A stretch of DNA of 64,000 bases from Pseudomonas wadenswilerensis (GTDB lineage Bacteria; Pseudomonadota; Gammaproteobacteria; Pseudomonadales; Pseudomonadaceae): contig NZ_UIDD01000005.1 of assembly GCF_900497695.1 (NCBI RefSeq), positions 62,001-126,000 of the forward strand, in the 5' to 3' direction. The notes beneath the pieces were generated by a model. That model was not told where the DNA came from, made no database searches, and saw nothing but the letters and a program-made list of their open reading frames with translations. Position numbers and translations under genes: made by a program. Positions 8,977-18,028 of the stretch are shown one piece after another. Every line of letters starts with the position of its first letter. Positions within the stretch are counted from its first letter, which is position 1.

Positions 8977-9522
8977 TTAACCGGGCAAGGCCAGGTCAAG
9001 CAGGCGGTAGAGCTGTTCCAGGGTCGGCGGGGCTTCGGCGAACAAGGTACGGTAGACGGTCGGCGCGACGATCAAATCGAGCAGGTGCTCGATGTCTGGC
9101 AAGGCCTCGCCGCGCGCCTGGGCACGATCGAGAATGACCTGCAACTGCCCGCGCAGGATGTTGGTGCAGTAACCCGGGCAGGCGCTGCTGAGCACGTCGC
9201 GCATCAGGTTGCGGCCTGGCTCGGAGGTGATTTCGTCGAGGTATTGCTCGGTCCAGGCGCGCAGGTCGGCGCGTAGCTCGCCGGTGTCCAGCGGCGCCAC
9301 GTCGGGCAGCACACGCTCGACGGCGACATCGGCCAACAAGGCCGCCAGTTCGCCCCAGCGCCGGTAGATGGTCGACGGGGTGACGCCGGCGCGGGCAGCA
9401 ATTTGCGGCACGGTCAGGCTCGCGCGGTCCTGCTCTTTGAGCAGCTCGCGTACCGCCGCATGTACCGATGCCTGAACACGGGCGCTGCGCCCACCCGTGC
9501 GGATACCTTCTTTAATCGCCAT
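8977..9522 (-). CDS. TetR/AcrR-family transcriptional regulator
   Basis: 181 residues. The N-terminal helix-turn-helix (SLTVPQIAARAGVTPSTIYRRWGELAALLADV, about 36-68) has the TetR signature; the C-terminal ligand/dimer domain is helical and includes a Cys pair (ACPGYC). It is divergently transcribed from an MFS transporter 91 bases away, with a palindrome between them at 9531-9555. That layout suggests it represses itself and the transporter in response to a transported compound. The ligand is unknown. Confidence 0.93.
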   Translation of the reverse strand: MAIKEGIRTGGRSARVQASVHAAVRELLKEQDRASLTVPQIAARAGVTPSTIYRRWGELAALLADVAVERVLPDVAPLDTGELRADLRAWTEQYLDEITSEPGRNLMRDVLSSACPGYCTNILRGQLQVILDRAQARGEALPDIEHLLDLIVAPTVYRTLFAEAPPTLEQLYRLLDLALPG

Positions 9523-9530
9523 CGGTCGAC

Positions 9531-9555
9531 CTTAACACAAAGGGTTTGCGTTAAG
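9531..9555. promoter_or_regulatory. Candidate TetR operator
   Basis: Imperfect palindrome with arms CTTAACACAAA and TTTGCGTTAAG around a central GGG (10 of 11 positions pair). It begins 9 bases upstream of the TetR start codon and ends 58 bases before the MFS start. Size and symmetry fit a TetR dimer site. Confidence 0.75.
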
Positions 9556-9613
9556 GAATGAAGGCGAGCAGACTGCGCAAAAGCTAAATAATTGCTTTAG
9601 CGGAGTGCTGACC

Positions 9614-10804
9614 ATGTTCATGTTGTTCAAAGCCCCGGCCTCGCGGCGTTTTCGTCTGGTGTTTCTGGCCACTGCTCTGCTTGGTTTTCTCGCGGCGTCG
9701 AGCACCCCCACGCCCTTGTATCACCTGTACCAGCAAGCGTGGCAGTTCTCGGCGGTGACCCTGACGCTGATCTTCGCCGTGTATGCCGTGAGCCTGTTGG
9801 CGGCGCTGTTGACGGTCGGTTCGCTGTCGGACTACCTGGGGCGGCGGCCGTTGATCTTTACCGCGCTGGTACTGGAAAGCGTCGCCATGCTGTTGTTCCT
9901 GCAGGCCGACAGTGTCAGTGGGTTGATCGCGGCGCGGATCCTGCAAGGCTTTGCCACCGGTATGGCCACCAGTGTGCTGGGGGCCGCGTTGCTGGATATC
10001 GACCGGGAACAGGGGCCGCTGGTCAACAGCCTGACCCCCTTGCTCGGCATGGCCAGCGGTGCGCTGGGTACTGGTTTGCTGGTGGAGTTTGCCCCATGGC
10101 CGTTGCGCCTGGCGTACGGGCTGTTGCTCGGCCTGTTTGTGGCGCAGGCGTTGCTGGTGTGGCATCTGCCCGAGAGCGTCAGCCGCCAGCCCGGCGTCCT
10201 GGCATCGTTGCGCCCGGCCCTGCATGTACCGCCCCAGGCGCGAGCAGCGGTGTGGCGGATGTTGCCGGTGAACGTTGCCGGTTGGGCATTGGGCGGGTTC
10301 TTCCTGTCGCTGGCGCCGTCACTGGCGCGCGAGGCGACCGGGGCGACCTCCAACCTGGTGGGCGGCGGGCTGGTGGCGGCGTTGACGGTGACCGGCGCCG
10401 TGGCGATCTACCACCTGCGACTGCGCCCGGCCGGGCAGATCCTGCGCCTGGGCACTGGAGTGTTGCCGGCTGGGATGCTGTTGATCCTGCTGGCGTTGCA
10501 TCGCGGTGAACTGGGGCTGTTTTTCATGGCCACGGTGGTCACCGGCGTCGGCTTTGGCGCGAGCTTCCTGGGCGCGCTACGCAGCATCATGCCGCTGGCC
10601 GAGGCCCACGAGCGCGCCGGGCTGATGGCGACATTCTATGTGCTGAGCTACCTGGCCTTCTGTGTGCCGGCCATGCTGGCCGGGTGGATGGTGCGCAGCT
10701 TCGGCCTGGTGCCGACCGGGGAGGTTTATGCGTTGGGGGTGATCATACTGTGTGCCGTGGCAGCGATTCTGAGCTTGCCGGTGCGGGCTTTGTCCCGCGG
10801 CTGA
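9614..10804 (+). CDS. MFS drug/metabolite transporter
   Basis: 396 residues, twelve predicted membrane segments. MFS motif A is present in the loop after helix 2 (GSLSDYLGRRP, about 75-85). The conserved region STPTPLYHLYQQAW near helix 1 is typical of a Pseudomonas/Streptomyces exporter subgroup of the DHA1 type. I start at the ATG at 9614 because GGAG sits eight bases upstream; a GTG three codons earlier is possible. It is divergent from the TetR regulator and probably under its control. The substrate cannot be read from the sequence. Confidence 0.9.
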   Translation: MFMLFKAPASRRFRLVFLATALLGFLAASSTPTPLYHLYQQAWQFSAVTLTLIFAVYAVSLLAALLTVGSLSDYLGRRPLIFTALVLESVAMLLFLQADSVSGLIAARILQGFATGMATSVLGAALLDIDREQGPLVNSLTPLLGMASGALGTGLLVEFAPWPLRLAYGLLLGLFVAQALLVWHLPESVSRQPGVLASLRPALHVPPQARAAVWRMLPVNVAGWALGGFFLSLAPSLAREATGATSNLVGGGLVAALTVTGAVAIYHLRLRPAGQILRLGTGVLPAGMLLILLALHRGELGLFFMATVVTGVGFGASFLGALRSIMPLAEAHERAGLMATFYVLSYLAFCVPAMLAGWMVRSFGLVPTGEVYALGVIILCAVAAILSLPVRALSRG

Positions 10805-10816
10805 CGGTACTGGCGT

Positions 10817-10908
10817 CATCGCCGGCAACGCCGGCTCCCACAATAGATCTGCTTGTACCGGACCCTGTGGGAGCTGGCCTTGCCAGCGATCGAGCGCGTA
10901 GCGGTCGC
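10817..10908. repeat. REP pair (BIME)
   Basis: Inverted units: ATCGCCGGCAACGCCGGCTC (left) and TGTGGGAGCTGGCCTTGCCA (right), followed by the tail hairpin-like GATCGAGCGCGTAGCGGTCG. It lies between two convergent MFS genes, 13 bases after one stop and 8 before the other. Confidence 0.88.
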
Positions 10909-10915
10909 AATCCCC

Positions 10916-12091
10916 TCAGCGCCGAGCCCCCAGGTAATAAAACAGCGCTGCCAGCAGCACCGAACCGATCAACAGGTAAAAGGTCGCCACCGGCACCAGG
11001 TGCGCCAGGGCAAAGCCGCAGATCACCGGGCCCAGCGCCGCGCCGAGGTTGGACAGGTTCTGCGCGCCGTAATACACCCCGCGCAGATGCTCCGGGGCGA
11101 TGCTGTCGATGAACATGTACTCGGCAGGGATGACGATGATCTCGCCGAGGGTGAACACCAGCATCGCCAGGCACCAGACCAGCAGCGACTGGGCCAGCGA
11201 GAATCCCAGCAGGCCGACCAGGAACAGCGTCATGCCGGCGATCAGCCAGGGCATCAGCTGGCGGCTGCTGATGCGCCGGCCAATCACATACTGCAAGGCA
11301 ATCACCGTCACCGCGTTGGTCGCCACCAGGTAGCTGATGTAGCGCGCCGCTTCGCTGGCGCTGCTGGTCACCACCAGGTACTGCGACAGGTAGGCGGTGA
11401 ACTGGCCGAACACTACCGCACTGAGGGCACCGCCGAGGGTGAAGCAGATCAGCCGGCGGTCTTTCACCAGTTGCACGCCAACACTGAGAAACCCGGCCTG
11501 TTCGCTGCCTTCGACCCGCGCCCGCGCCGCGCGCTCGCCCCAGCGCCGGTAGCTCAGGCACATGGCCAGGCCGAGCAGCGCCGAGAGCAAAAACGGCAGG
11601 TGATCATCCAGCAGCACCAGCGCCACGCCGACGAAGGGCCCGACCGCGTAGGCGACGTTGCTCAGGGTGTACTTGATCGAGAACACTTCGCTGCGCTCCT
11701 CCAGCGGCAGCAGCGCGCAAAAGCCGGCCTTGGCGGCGATGTCCACCACCGCCAGGGCCAGGTTGATCAGCACCAGGCAGATGAAGAACAGGCTCAGCTC
11801 GCGGCTGACCACCGCGCCAATGAAGGCCAGGGTAAAGGTCAGGGTCGCGGCGATGATCACCGTGTAGCTGCGCAGGGTATCGATCAGGTAGCCGCCATAC
11901 AGGCTCAGCAAGGAGGCGACGATCAGCGCGCCGCCGATCATCAGGCCGATGCCGCTGATGTCCAGGGCGAAGTTCTGTGCAAGGTAGACCACCAGGTAGG
12001 GCAGGGTGATCGCCCGGGCCAGGGTCAGGGTGAAGGTGGTCGCCAGCAGCAGACGAACTTGCGGTGCATAGCGTTTGATGGCGGTGAGCAT
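10916..12091 (-). CDS. MFS transporter, 391 aa
   Basis: Twelve hydrophobic segments and an MFS fold. The loop after helix 2 is degenerate compared with motif A (GGYLIDTLRSYT). The second half contains PAEYMFIDSIAPEHLRGVYYGAQNLSNLG, a stretch typical of MdtH/YceL-like transporters, where it follows helix 10. The start ATG at 12091 has AAGGA nine bases upstream. It is divergent from a TDT-family gene, with an AT-rich intergenic region holding an ATTGGT-AAA-ACCGAT inverted repeat (12152-12166). Export of drugs or small metabolites is the family role; the substrate is unknown. Confidence 0.88.
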   Translation of the reverse strand: MLTAIKRYAPQVRLLLATTFTLTLARAITLPYLVVYLAQNFALDISGIGLMIGGALIVASLLSLYGGYLIDTLRSYTVIIAATLTFTLAFIGAVVSRELSLFFICLVLINLALAVVDIAAKAGFCALLPLEERSEVFSIKYTLSNVAYAVGPFVGVALVLLDDHLPFLLSALLGLAMCLSYRRWGERAARARVEGSEQAGFLSVGVQLVKDRRLICFTLGGALSAVVFGQFTAYLSQYLVVTSSASEAARYISYLVATNAVTVIALQYVIGRRISSRQLMPWLIAGMTLFLVGLLGFSLAQSLLVWCLAMLVFTLGEIIVIPAEYMFIDSIAPEHLRGVYYGAQNLSNLGAALGPVICGFALAHLVPVATFYLLIGSVLLAALFYYLGARR

Positions 12092-12251
12092 TAACGACGT
12101 CCTTGTTGTTATCGGCGCTGAGCATACGCCTTGTGCAAGGCAATTTGTATATTGGTAAAACCGATAACAGATAGAGAAATTACCCGTTATATAGATATAT
12201 TTTCCCAGCATAAGATGAACTCAACCTCACCGGAGGACAGGAGAATTCATC

Positions 12252-13397
12252 ATGCCTTGCAGCCAAACCCGCACCTCGCCGTTACGCCCGCTGAGCCAGC
12301 TGGCGCATCCGCGTGAAGTGATCCGTCAGTTCACCCCCAACTGGTTCGCCGCGACCATGGGCACCGGCGTGCTCGCCCTGGCCCTGGCGCAGGTCGATGT
12401 ACCCGGCCTGCACGCCTTGGCCGAATCCCTGTGGTTGCTGACCATCGGCCTGTTCGTGCTGTTTACCCTGCTGTACACCGCGCGCTGGGTGCTGTTCTTT
12501 GATGAAGCGCGGCGGATCTTCGCCCATTCCACCGTATCGATGTTCTTCGGCACCATCCCCATGGGCCTGGCGACCATCCTCAACGGTTGCCTGGTGTTCG
12601 GCATCAATCGCTGGGGCGAGGGCATCCTGCCCTGGGTCGAGGCGCTGTGGTGGTTCGACGTCGGCCTGGCACTGCTGTGCGGCGTGGCCATTCCCTACCT
12701 GATGTTCACCCGCCAGGAACACAGCATCGACCAGATGACCGCCGTGTGGCTGCTGCCGGTAGTGGCCGCGGAAGTCGCCGCTGCCAGCGGCGGCCTGCTG
12801 GCGCCGCACCTGGTGGATGCGCACGCGCAATTTCAGGTGCTGATCACCAGCTATGTGCTGTGGGCGGTGTCGTTGCCGGTGGCGTTCAGCATCCTCACCA
12901 TCCTCATGCTGCGCATGGCCCTGCACAAACTGCCGCAGGCCAACATGGCCGCGTCGAGCTGGCTGGCCCTGGGGCCGATCGGTACCGGCGCCCTGGGCAT
13001 GTTGCTGCTGGGGGCCGATGCCCCGGCGATCTTCGCTGCAAACGGCCTTGGTAACCTGGGTGAAGTCGCCCGCGGCCTGGGCCTGATTGCCGGCATCGTG
13101 TTGTGGGGTGCGGGCCTGTGGTGGTTACTGACGGCGGTGCTGATCACCCTGCGCTACATCCGCCACGGCATGCCGTTCAACCTCGGCTGGTGGGGCTTTA
13201 CCTTCCCGCTCGGTGTGTACACCCTGGCCACCCTGAAACTGGCGGCCTGGCTGGGCCTGGGCTTCTTCCATGAGCTGGGCATGCTGCTGGTGGTGGCGCT
13301 GGCCGCACTCTGGCTGCTGGTCACCGCCCTGACCCTGCGCGGCGCCTGGCACGGTGAGCTGTTCGTGTCGCCATGCATTGCCGGTCTGAACAAGTAG
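12252..13397 (+). CDS. TDT/SLAC1-family transporter
   Basis: 381 residues with about ten membrane helices. The motif FTPNWFAATMGTGVLALAL near the N-terminus (about 27-45) is characteristic of the tellurite-resistance/dicarboxylate transporter family (TehA, Mae1, Ssu1, SLAC1). Members move anions such as sulfite, nitrate, chloride or C4-dicarboxylates. The start follows GGACAGGAG with good spacing. The gene is divergent from an MFS exporter and 79 bases ahead of the acyltransferase gene, so it may share that transcript. I cannot decide between sulfite export and dicarboxylate transport. Confidence 0.88.
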   Translation: MPCSQTRTSPLRPLSQLAHPREVIRQFTPNWFAATMGTGVLALALAQVDVPGLHALAESLWLLTIGLFVLFTLLYTARWVLFFDEARRIFAHSTVSMFFGTIPMGLATILNGCLVFGINRWGEGILPWVEALWWFDVGLALLCGVAIPYLMFTRQEHSIDQMTAVWLLPVVAAEVAAASGGLLAPHLVDAHAQFQVLITSYVLWAVSLPVAFSILTILMLRMALHKLPQANMAASSWLALGPIGTGALGMLLLGADAPAIFAANGLGNLGEVARGLGLIAGIVLWGAGLWWLLTAVLITLRYIRHGMPFNLGWWGFTFPLGVYTLATLKLAAWLGLGFFHELGMLLVVALAALWLLVTALTLRGAWHGELFVSPCIAGLNK

Positions 13398-13476
13398 ATT
13401 GCATTTACCTGGGGGTTTGTGGCTTTGTGCGGCCTGCGCGTATCCAATAACAAAGCCCCACTCAGGTACACGGACG

Positions 13477-15357
13477 ATGAGTCAATCTTCACAATTCAGC
13501 CTGCTTGGCAAACGGCGCTTCTTGCCGTTCTTCGTCACCCAGTCGCTGGGTGCGTTCAACGACAACCTGTTCAAGCAGTCGGTCATCCTGTTGTTTCTCT
13601 ACAAGATCGCCAGCCCCCACGGCCAGGACACTGCCATCTGGGTCAACGCCTGCGCCTTGATGTTCATCCTGCCGTTCTTCCTGTTCTCGGCGCTGGCCGG
13701 GCAGTTCGGTGAGAAATATGCCAAGGACGCGCTGATCCGCGTGATCAAGCTGGCCGAGATCGCGATCATGGCGGTCGGGGCCATTGGCATCATGACCCAG
13801 ATGCCCTTGCTGATGCTCCTGGCGTTGTTCGGCATGGGCACCCATTCGGCCATGTTCGGCCCGGTGAAGTACTCGATCATGCCCCAGGCCCTGCGCGAGG
13901 AAGAGCTGGTCGGCGGCAACGGCCTGGTGGAAATGGGCACCTTCCTGGCGATCCTCGCCGGCACCATTTGTGCCGGGGTGTTGATGTCCAGCGCCGATTA
14001 CGGCGTCTGGGCTGCGTCGGCGGTGGTGCTGGTGGCCGTGCTGGGCTACCTGGCCAGTCGCAGCATCCCGCGCGCCGCAGCTTCTACACCGGAGCTGAAA
14101 ATCAACTGGGACATCGCCAGCCAGACCCTGGCCACCCTGCGCATGGGCCTTCAGCAGACACCCGCGGTGTCGCGCTCGATCGTCGGCAACTCATGGTTCT
14201 GGTTCATCGGCGCGGTGTACCTGACGCAAATCCCCGGTTACGCCCAGCAATGGCTGCACGGCGACGAGACCGTGGTGACCCTGATCCTTACCCTGTTCTC
14301 GGTGGGCATCGCCGTCGGTTCGCTGTTGTGCGAGCGCATGAGCGGGCACAAGGTGGAAATCGGCCTGGTGCCGTTCGGCTCCTTCGGCCTGAGCCTGTTC
14401 GGCCTGCTCTGGTGGTGGCACTCCGGCGAGATCCTGCCGGCGGCCGCGCCTTACGACTGGCTGGCGGTACTGGGCATCGGCCAGGCCTGGTGGGTGCTGG
14501 GGTCGATTCTCGGCCTGGGTGTGTTCGGCGGCTTCTATATCGTGCCGCTGTATGCACTGATCCAGTCACGTACCCCGGTGGATCAGCGCTCGCGGGTGAT
14601 TGCCGCCAACAACATCCTCAATGCACTGTTCATGGTGGTCTCGGCGATCTTCAGCGTGGTGCTGCTGAGCTTCCTGGAACTGAGCATCCCGCAGCTGTTC
14701 CTGGTGGTGTCGCTGCTCAACATCGCGGTGAATTTCTATATCTTCCGCATCGTCCCCGAGTTCACCATGCGTTTCATGATCTGGCTGCTCAGCCATTCCA
14801 TGTACCGCGTCGAGCACCGTGACCTGCAGCAGATTCCTGATCAGGGCGCAGCACTGTTGGTGTGCAACCACGTGTCGTTCGTCGATGCGCTGCTGATCGG
14901 TGGCGCGGTACGTCGGCCGATCCGCTTCGTCATGTACTACAAGATCTACCGCTTGCCGGTACTCAATTTCATCTTCCGTACCGCCGGGGCGATTCCGATT
15001 GCCGGGCGCAGCGAAGATGCCGAGACCTACGAGCGCGCGTTCAAGCAGATCGCTGCGTACCTGGCCGATGGAGAGCTGGTGTGCATCTTCCCTGAAGGCA
15101 AGCTGACCACCGACGGTGAAATCGACGAGTTCAAGGGCGGTGTGAGCCGGATCATCGAGCAGACGCCGGTGCCGGTGATCCCGTTGGCGTTGCAGGGCTT
15201 GTGGGGGAGTTTCTTCAGCCGCGACCCGGCCAAGGGGTTCTTCCGCCGCTTGTGGTCGCGGGTGACCCTGGTGGCCGGTTCTGCCGTCCCGGTGGAAGCG
15301 GCGGAACCGGCGTTGCTGCGTGAGCGGGTCAGCGAGCTGCGCGGCGACTCACGCTGA
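13477..15357 (+). CDS. Lysophospholipid transporter-acyltransferase fusion (LplT-PlsC)
   Basis: 626 residues. The first ~420 form a twelve-helix MFS domain resembling LplT (QSLGAFNDNLFKQSV near the start). The last ~200 form a PlsC acyltransferase with HX4D (NHVSFVD, His 465, Asp 470) and the FPEG motif (about 538-541). LplT flips lysophospholipids inward across the cytoplasmic membrane and the acyltransferase re-acylates them. In E. coli the acyltransferase (Aas) also carries an acyl-ACP synthetase domain; here the protein ends after PlsC. The start ATG at 13477 is set by the MFS N-terminus; its ribosome site is weak (ACGG). Confidence 0.9.
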   Translation: MSQSSQFSLLGKRRFLPFFVTQSLGAFNDNLFKQSVILLFLYKIASPHGQDTAIWVNACALMFILPFFLFSALAGQFGEKYAKDALIRVIKLAEIAIMAVGAIGIMTQMPLLMLLALFGMGTHSAMFGPVKYSIMPQALREEELVGGNGLVEMGTFLAILAGTICAGVLMSSADYGVWAASAVVLVAVLGYLASRSIPRAAASTPELKINWDIASQTLATLRMGLQQTPAVSRSIVGNSWFWFIGAVYLTQIPGYAQQWLHGDETVVTLILTLFSVGIAVGSLLCERMSGHKVEIGLVPFGSFGLSLFGLLWWWHSGEILPAAAPYDWLAVLGIGQAWWVLGSILGLGVFGGFYIVPLYALIQSRTPVDQRSRVIAANNILNALFMVVSAIFSVVLLSFLELSIPQLFLVVSLLNIAVNFYIFRIVPEFTMRFMIWLLSHSMYRVEHRDLQQIPDQGAALLVCNHVSFVDALLIGGAVRRPIRFVMYYKIYRLPVLNFIFRTAGAIPIAGRSEDAETYERAFKQIAAYLADGELVCIFPEGKLTTDGEIDEFKGGVSRIIEQTPVPVIPLALQGLWGSFFSRDPAKGFFRRLWSRVTLVAGSAVPVEAAEPALLRERVSELRGDSR

Positions 15358-15372
15358 AGGGGCAGGGCTGGG

Positions 15373-15690
15373 TCAGCTGGCGCTGACCTTGAGCCCGACC
15401 AGGCCGCAGATGATCAGCGCCACACTGACCAGACGCACCAGGGCCATGGATTCGCCGAACAGGATGATCCCGGCGATCACCGTGCCGACTGCGCCGACTC
15501 CGGTCCAGATCGCGTAGGCGGTGCCCAGCGGCAGTTCTTTCATGGCCAGGCCCAGCAGGCCGAGGCTGATGACCATGGCGCCGACGGTGAGGACGGTGGG
15601 CAGGGGGCGGGAAAAGCCGTCGGTGTACTTCAGGCCAACGGCCCAGCCGACTTCGAACAGGCCGGCGAAAAACAGGATGATCCAGGACAT
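15373..15690 (-). CDS. sugE: SMR-family guanidinium exporter SugE/Gdx
   Basis: 105 residues, four membrane helices, closely matching E. coli Sug[21 protein letters not shown] with the conserved membrane Glu 13, and [20 protein letters not shown]. Gdx proteins exchange guanidinium ions for protons; some also export quaternary ammonium compounds. The guanidine role is strongly supported here because the leader carries a guanidine-II (mini-ykkC) type riboswitch. The start ATG at 15690 follows GGAG. It is convergent with the acyltransferase gene, 15 bases apart. Confidence 0.96.
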   Translation of the reverse strand: MSWIILFFAGLFEVGWAVGLKYTDGFSRPLPTVLTVGAMVISLGLLGLAMKELPLGTAYAIWTGVGAVGTVIAGIILFGESMALVRLVSVALIICGLVGLKVSAS

Positions 15691-15711
15691 GCAGAGTCTC
15701 CATCAAGTGAT

Positions 15712-15760
15712 GGGGCCGTCCCCGGAATGGTCACGCGGTGCGTCGTGAGGCCGTCCTCAC
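15712..15760 (-). promoter_or_regulatory. Guanidine-II (mini-ykkC) riboswitch of sugE
   Basis: Read on the minus strand, two hairpins both close ACGG tetraloops: GTGAGG-ACGG-CCTCAC (15745-15760) and GGGG-ACGG-CCCC (15712-15723), joined by a 21-base linker. Tandem ACGR-loop hairpins define guanidine-II riboswitches, in which two loops bind guanidinium and dock together. The second hairpin ends 10 bases before the Shine-Dalgarno GGAG, the usual placement for control of translation. Confidence 0.93.
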
Positions 15761-15802
15761 AGTGGGCAACATGGTGCCCAAGTTGCTTTTGTACTGCAAG
15801 TT

Positions 15803-15845
15803 GGGCCGCGTTGCGGCCCATCGCCGGCAAGACCGGCTCCCACAG
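15803..15845. repeat. Single REP unit with adjacent hairpin
   Basis: One unit, ATCGCCGGCAAGACCGGCTC followed by CCACAG, preceded by the small inverted repeat GGCCGC-GTT-GCGGCC. It lies just downstream of the leftward BASS-family gene. Confidence 0.82.
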
Positions 15846-15853
15846 TGTTGGCA

Positions 15854-16813
15854 TTAACCGAGCGGCTGGGTTTTAAGCTCCACCTCAGGCTCTTGCATGC
15901 GCCGAAACCAGGTCGACAGCAACGCCCCGGAAATATTGTGCCAGACGCTGAACAGTGCGCTGGGCACCGCCGCCAATGGCGAAAAGTGTGCACTGGCCAG
16001 GGCCGCGCCCAGCCCGGAATTCTGCATGCCGACCTCCAGCGCCAGCGACTTGCGCTGTGCCAACGGCAGTTTGAACAGCTTGCCAGTGATGTAGCCAAGC
16101 ATGAAGCCAAAGCCGTTGTGCAGCATGACCACCACCATGATCAGTACGCCGGACTCGGCGATTTTCGCCTGGCTGGCGGCCACCACGGCGCAGACGATCA
16201 TCACGATGCTGACCACCGACACCAGCGGTAGCACCTGCACCGCCAGTTGTACCCGCGCGCCCAATAGGCGTTGAGCCAGCACGCCAAGCACGATCGGCAG
16301 CATCACCAGTTGCAGGATCGACCAGAACATGTCGAGGAAAGACACCGGCAGCCAGGCCGAGGCCAGCAGCCAGATCAGCGCCGGGGTCAGCAGCGGGGCG
16401 AGCAGGGTGGTGACGGCGGCAATCGCCACGGCCAGGGCCAGGTCGCCCTTGGCCAGCCAGGCCATGACGTTGGATGAAGTGCCGCTGGGGCAGCAGCCCA
16501 CCAGGATCACGCCCACGGCAATTTCCGCCGGCAGCTGGAACAACTGGCACAACAGCCAGGCCACGCCGGGCATGATCATGAAATGCGCGACCACGCCCAG
16601 GGCCACGCGCCAGGGCTGGCGGGCGACGGCGGCGAAGTCATCGAGTTTGAGGGTCAGGCCCATGCCGAACATGACCAGGCCGAGTAGCGGCACGATGGCG
16701 CTTTTAAGGCCGATGAACCACTGCGGTTGCAAGAAGGCCAGGATGGCGAACAACAGCACCCACCAGGCGAAGGTATTGCCGACGAAGCGGCTGAGGGCAG
16801 CGAGGGTACGCAT
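15854..16813 (-). CDS. Bile acid:sodium symporter (BASS) family transporter
   Basis: 319 residues with about ten membrane segments. Family hallmarks are FGMGLTLKLDDF (about 50-61), VGCCPSGTSSNVMAWLAKGD (about 105-124) and LALEVGMQNSGLGAALA (about 265-281). Bacterial BASS proteins import organic anions, with sodium, such as pantoate or other keto acids. I start at the ATG at 16813; the longer frame upstream runs into a REP element and is not coding. REP elements flank the gene on both sides, so it is likely expressed alone. Confidence 0.9.
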   Translation of the reverse strand: MRTLAALSRFVGNTFAWWVLLFAILAFLQPQWFIGLKSAIVPLLGLVMFGMGLTLKLDDFAAVARQPWRVALGVVAHFMIMPGVAWLLCQLFQLPAEIAVGVILVGCCPSGTSSNVMAWLAKGDLALAVAIAAVTTLLAPLLTPALIWLLASAWLPVSFLDMFWSILQLVMLPIVLGVLAQRLLGARVQLAVQVLPLVSVVSIVMIVCAVVAASQAKIAESGVLIMVVVMLHNGFGFMLGYITGKLFKLPLAQRKSLALEVGMQNSGLGAALASAHFSPLAAVPSALFSVWHNISGALLSTWFRRMQEPEVELKTQPLG

Positions 16814-16833
16814 GGCGCAGGTCCTTCTTATCA

Positions 16834-16939
16834 CGACCGCTGCGCGCTCGATCGCTGGCAAAGCCAGCTCCCACAGGTTCGGCGTACACAGATCCATTGT
16901 GGGAGCCGGCTTTGCCGGCGATGAGGCCGGCAAGGTCGC
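16834..16939. repeat. REP pair (BIME)
   Basis: ATCGCTGGCAAAGCCAGCTC (left) and TGTGGGAGCCGGCTTTGCCG (right), with GCGACCGC-type tail sequences outside both units. It lies between rdgC (stop at 16948) and the BASS gene. Confidence 0.88.
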
Positions 16940-16947
16940 TACAATAC

Positions 16948-17868
16948 TCAGATCCCCTGCGGGATTTCTTCTCCTCCCAACGCCTCGAACAGCGCCGGCA
17001 GGAACTCGCCAAAGGTCAGCATCATCAGGGTGAAGCTGGCATCGAGCTGGCCCAGGGCCTCGTCGCCGCCGTCTTCTTCGGCCTGGTCCTGCAGCAGCTC
17101 TTCAAAGCGCAGGCGCTTGATGACCATCTTGTCGTCGAGCACGAACGACAGTTTGTCCTGCCAGGCCAGCGACAGTTGCGTGACCACCTTGCCGGTGCCC
17201 AGGTGCAGCTGGATCTCGTCGCTGGTCAGGTCCTGGCGCTTGCAACGGACGATGCCGCCGTCTTCGTGGGTGTCGCGCAGCTCGCACTCATCCAGTACAT
17301 AGAAGTCAGGCGCGGCCTGCTGGGTCTTGACCCAGTCGGTCATGGTCGCGCTCGGGGCGATCTTCACAGTCACCGGGCGCACCGGCAGCGAGCCGATGAC
17401 TTCACGCAGGGTCGACAGCAGGTCTTCGGCACGCTTGGCGCTGGCCGAGTTGACCAGGATCAGGCCTTGCTTGGGGGCGATGGCGGCGAAGATCATCGAG
17501 CGGCGAATAAAGGCGCGCGGCAGGAAGGCCTGGATGATCTCGTCCTTGATCTGGTCGCGCTCCTTCTTATAGACCTTGCGCATCTGCTCGGCTTCGATCT
17601 CGTCGATCTTCTCTTTAACCGCATCGCGCACGACGCTGCCCGGCAGGATGCGCTCTTCTTTACGCGCGGCAATCAGCAGGAAGTCGCCGCTGACATGCAC
17701 CAGCGGTGCGTCTTCACCTTTGCCGAACGGGGCGACGAAGCCGTAAGTGGTCAACTCCTGGCTGGCGCATGGGCGAGCCGGCTTGCTGGCCAGAGCGGTT
17801 TCCAGTGCCTCGGGGTCGAACGAAATGTCCTGGGTCAGGCGGTAGGTCAGCAGGTTTTTGAACCACAT
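16948..17868 (-). CDS. rdgC: Recombination-associated protein RdgC
   Basis: 306 residues, normal for RdgC, which forms a ring around duplex DNA and limits RecA. Recognised from the N-terminus [22 protein letters not shown] and the segment [20 protein letters not shown]. It is helix-rich and acidic near the C-terminus. The ATG at 17868 follows GGAGAG. It is transcribed away from the tRNA pair, 160 bases upstream of tRNA-Val. Confidence 0.96.
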   Translation of the reverse strand: MWFKNLLTYRLTQDISFDPEALETALASKPARPCASQELTTYGFVAPFGKGEDAPLVHVSGDFLLIAARKEERILPGSVVRDAVKEKIDEIEAEQMRKVYKKERDQIKDEIIQAFLPRAFIRRSMIFAAIAPKQGLILVNSASAKRAEDLLSTLREVIGSLPVRPVTVKIAPSATMTDWVKTQQAAPDFYVLDECELRDTHEDGGIVRCKRQDLTSDEIQLHLGTGKVVTQLSLAWQDKLSFVLDDKMVIKRLRFEELLQDQAEEDGGDEALGQLDASFTLMMLTFGEFLPALFEALGGEEIPQGI

Positions 17869-17979
17869 GGGGTGAATCTCTCCTCAACACATAAGGAGGG
17901 CATTAAACTCCGAGCGGGCACTTCAGGCCAAGCACCGCTAAGTCTTTGGAACGCCTCAAAAATTTTTTTAAAAAAGTGC

Positions 17980-18008
17980 TTGCCAGAGTGTTCGGTGCTC
18001 CGTAGAAT
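17980..18008 (+). promoter_or_regulatory. Sigma70-type promoter of the tRNA operon
   Basis: TTGCCA (17980-17985), 17 bases, TAGAAT (18003-18008), then a GC-rich discriminator GCGCGCC as expected for stringently controlled stable RNA genes. tRNA-Val begins 21 bases after the -10 box. Confidence 0.85.
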
Positions 18009-18028
18009 GCGCGCCACACCGAGACGAA

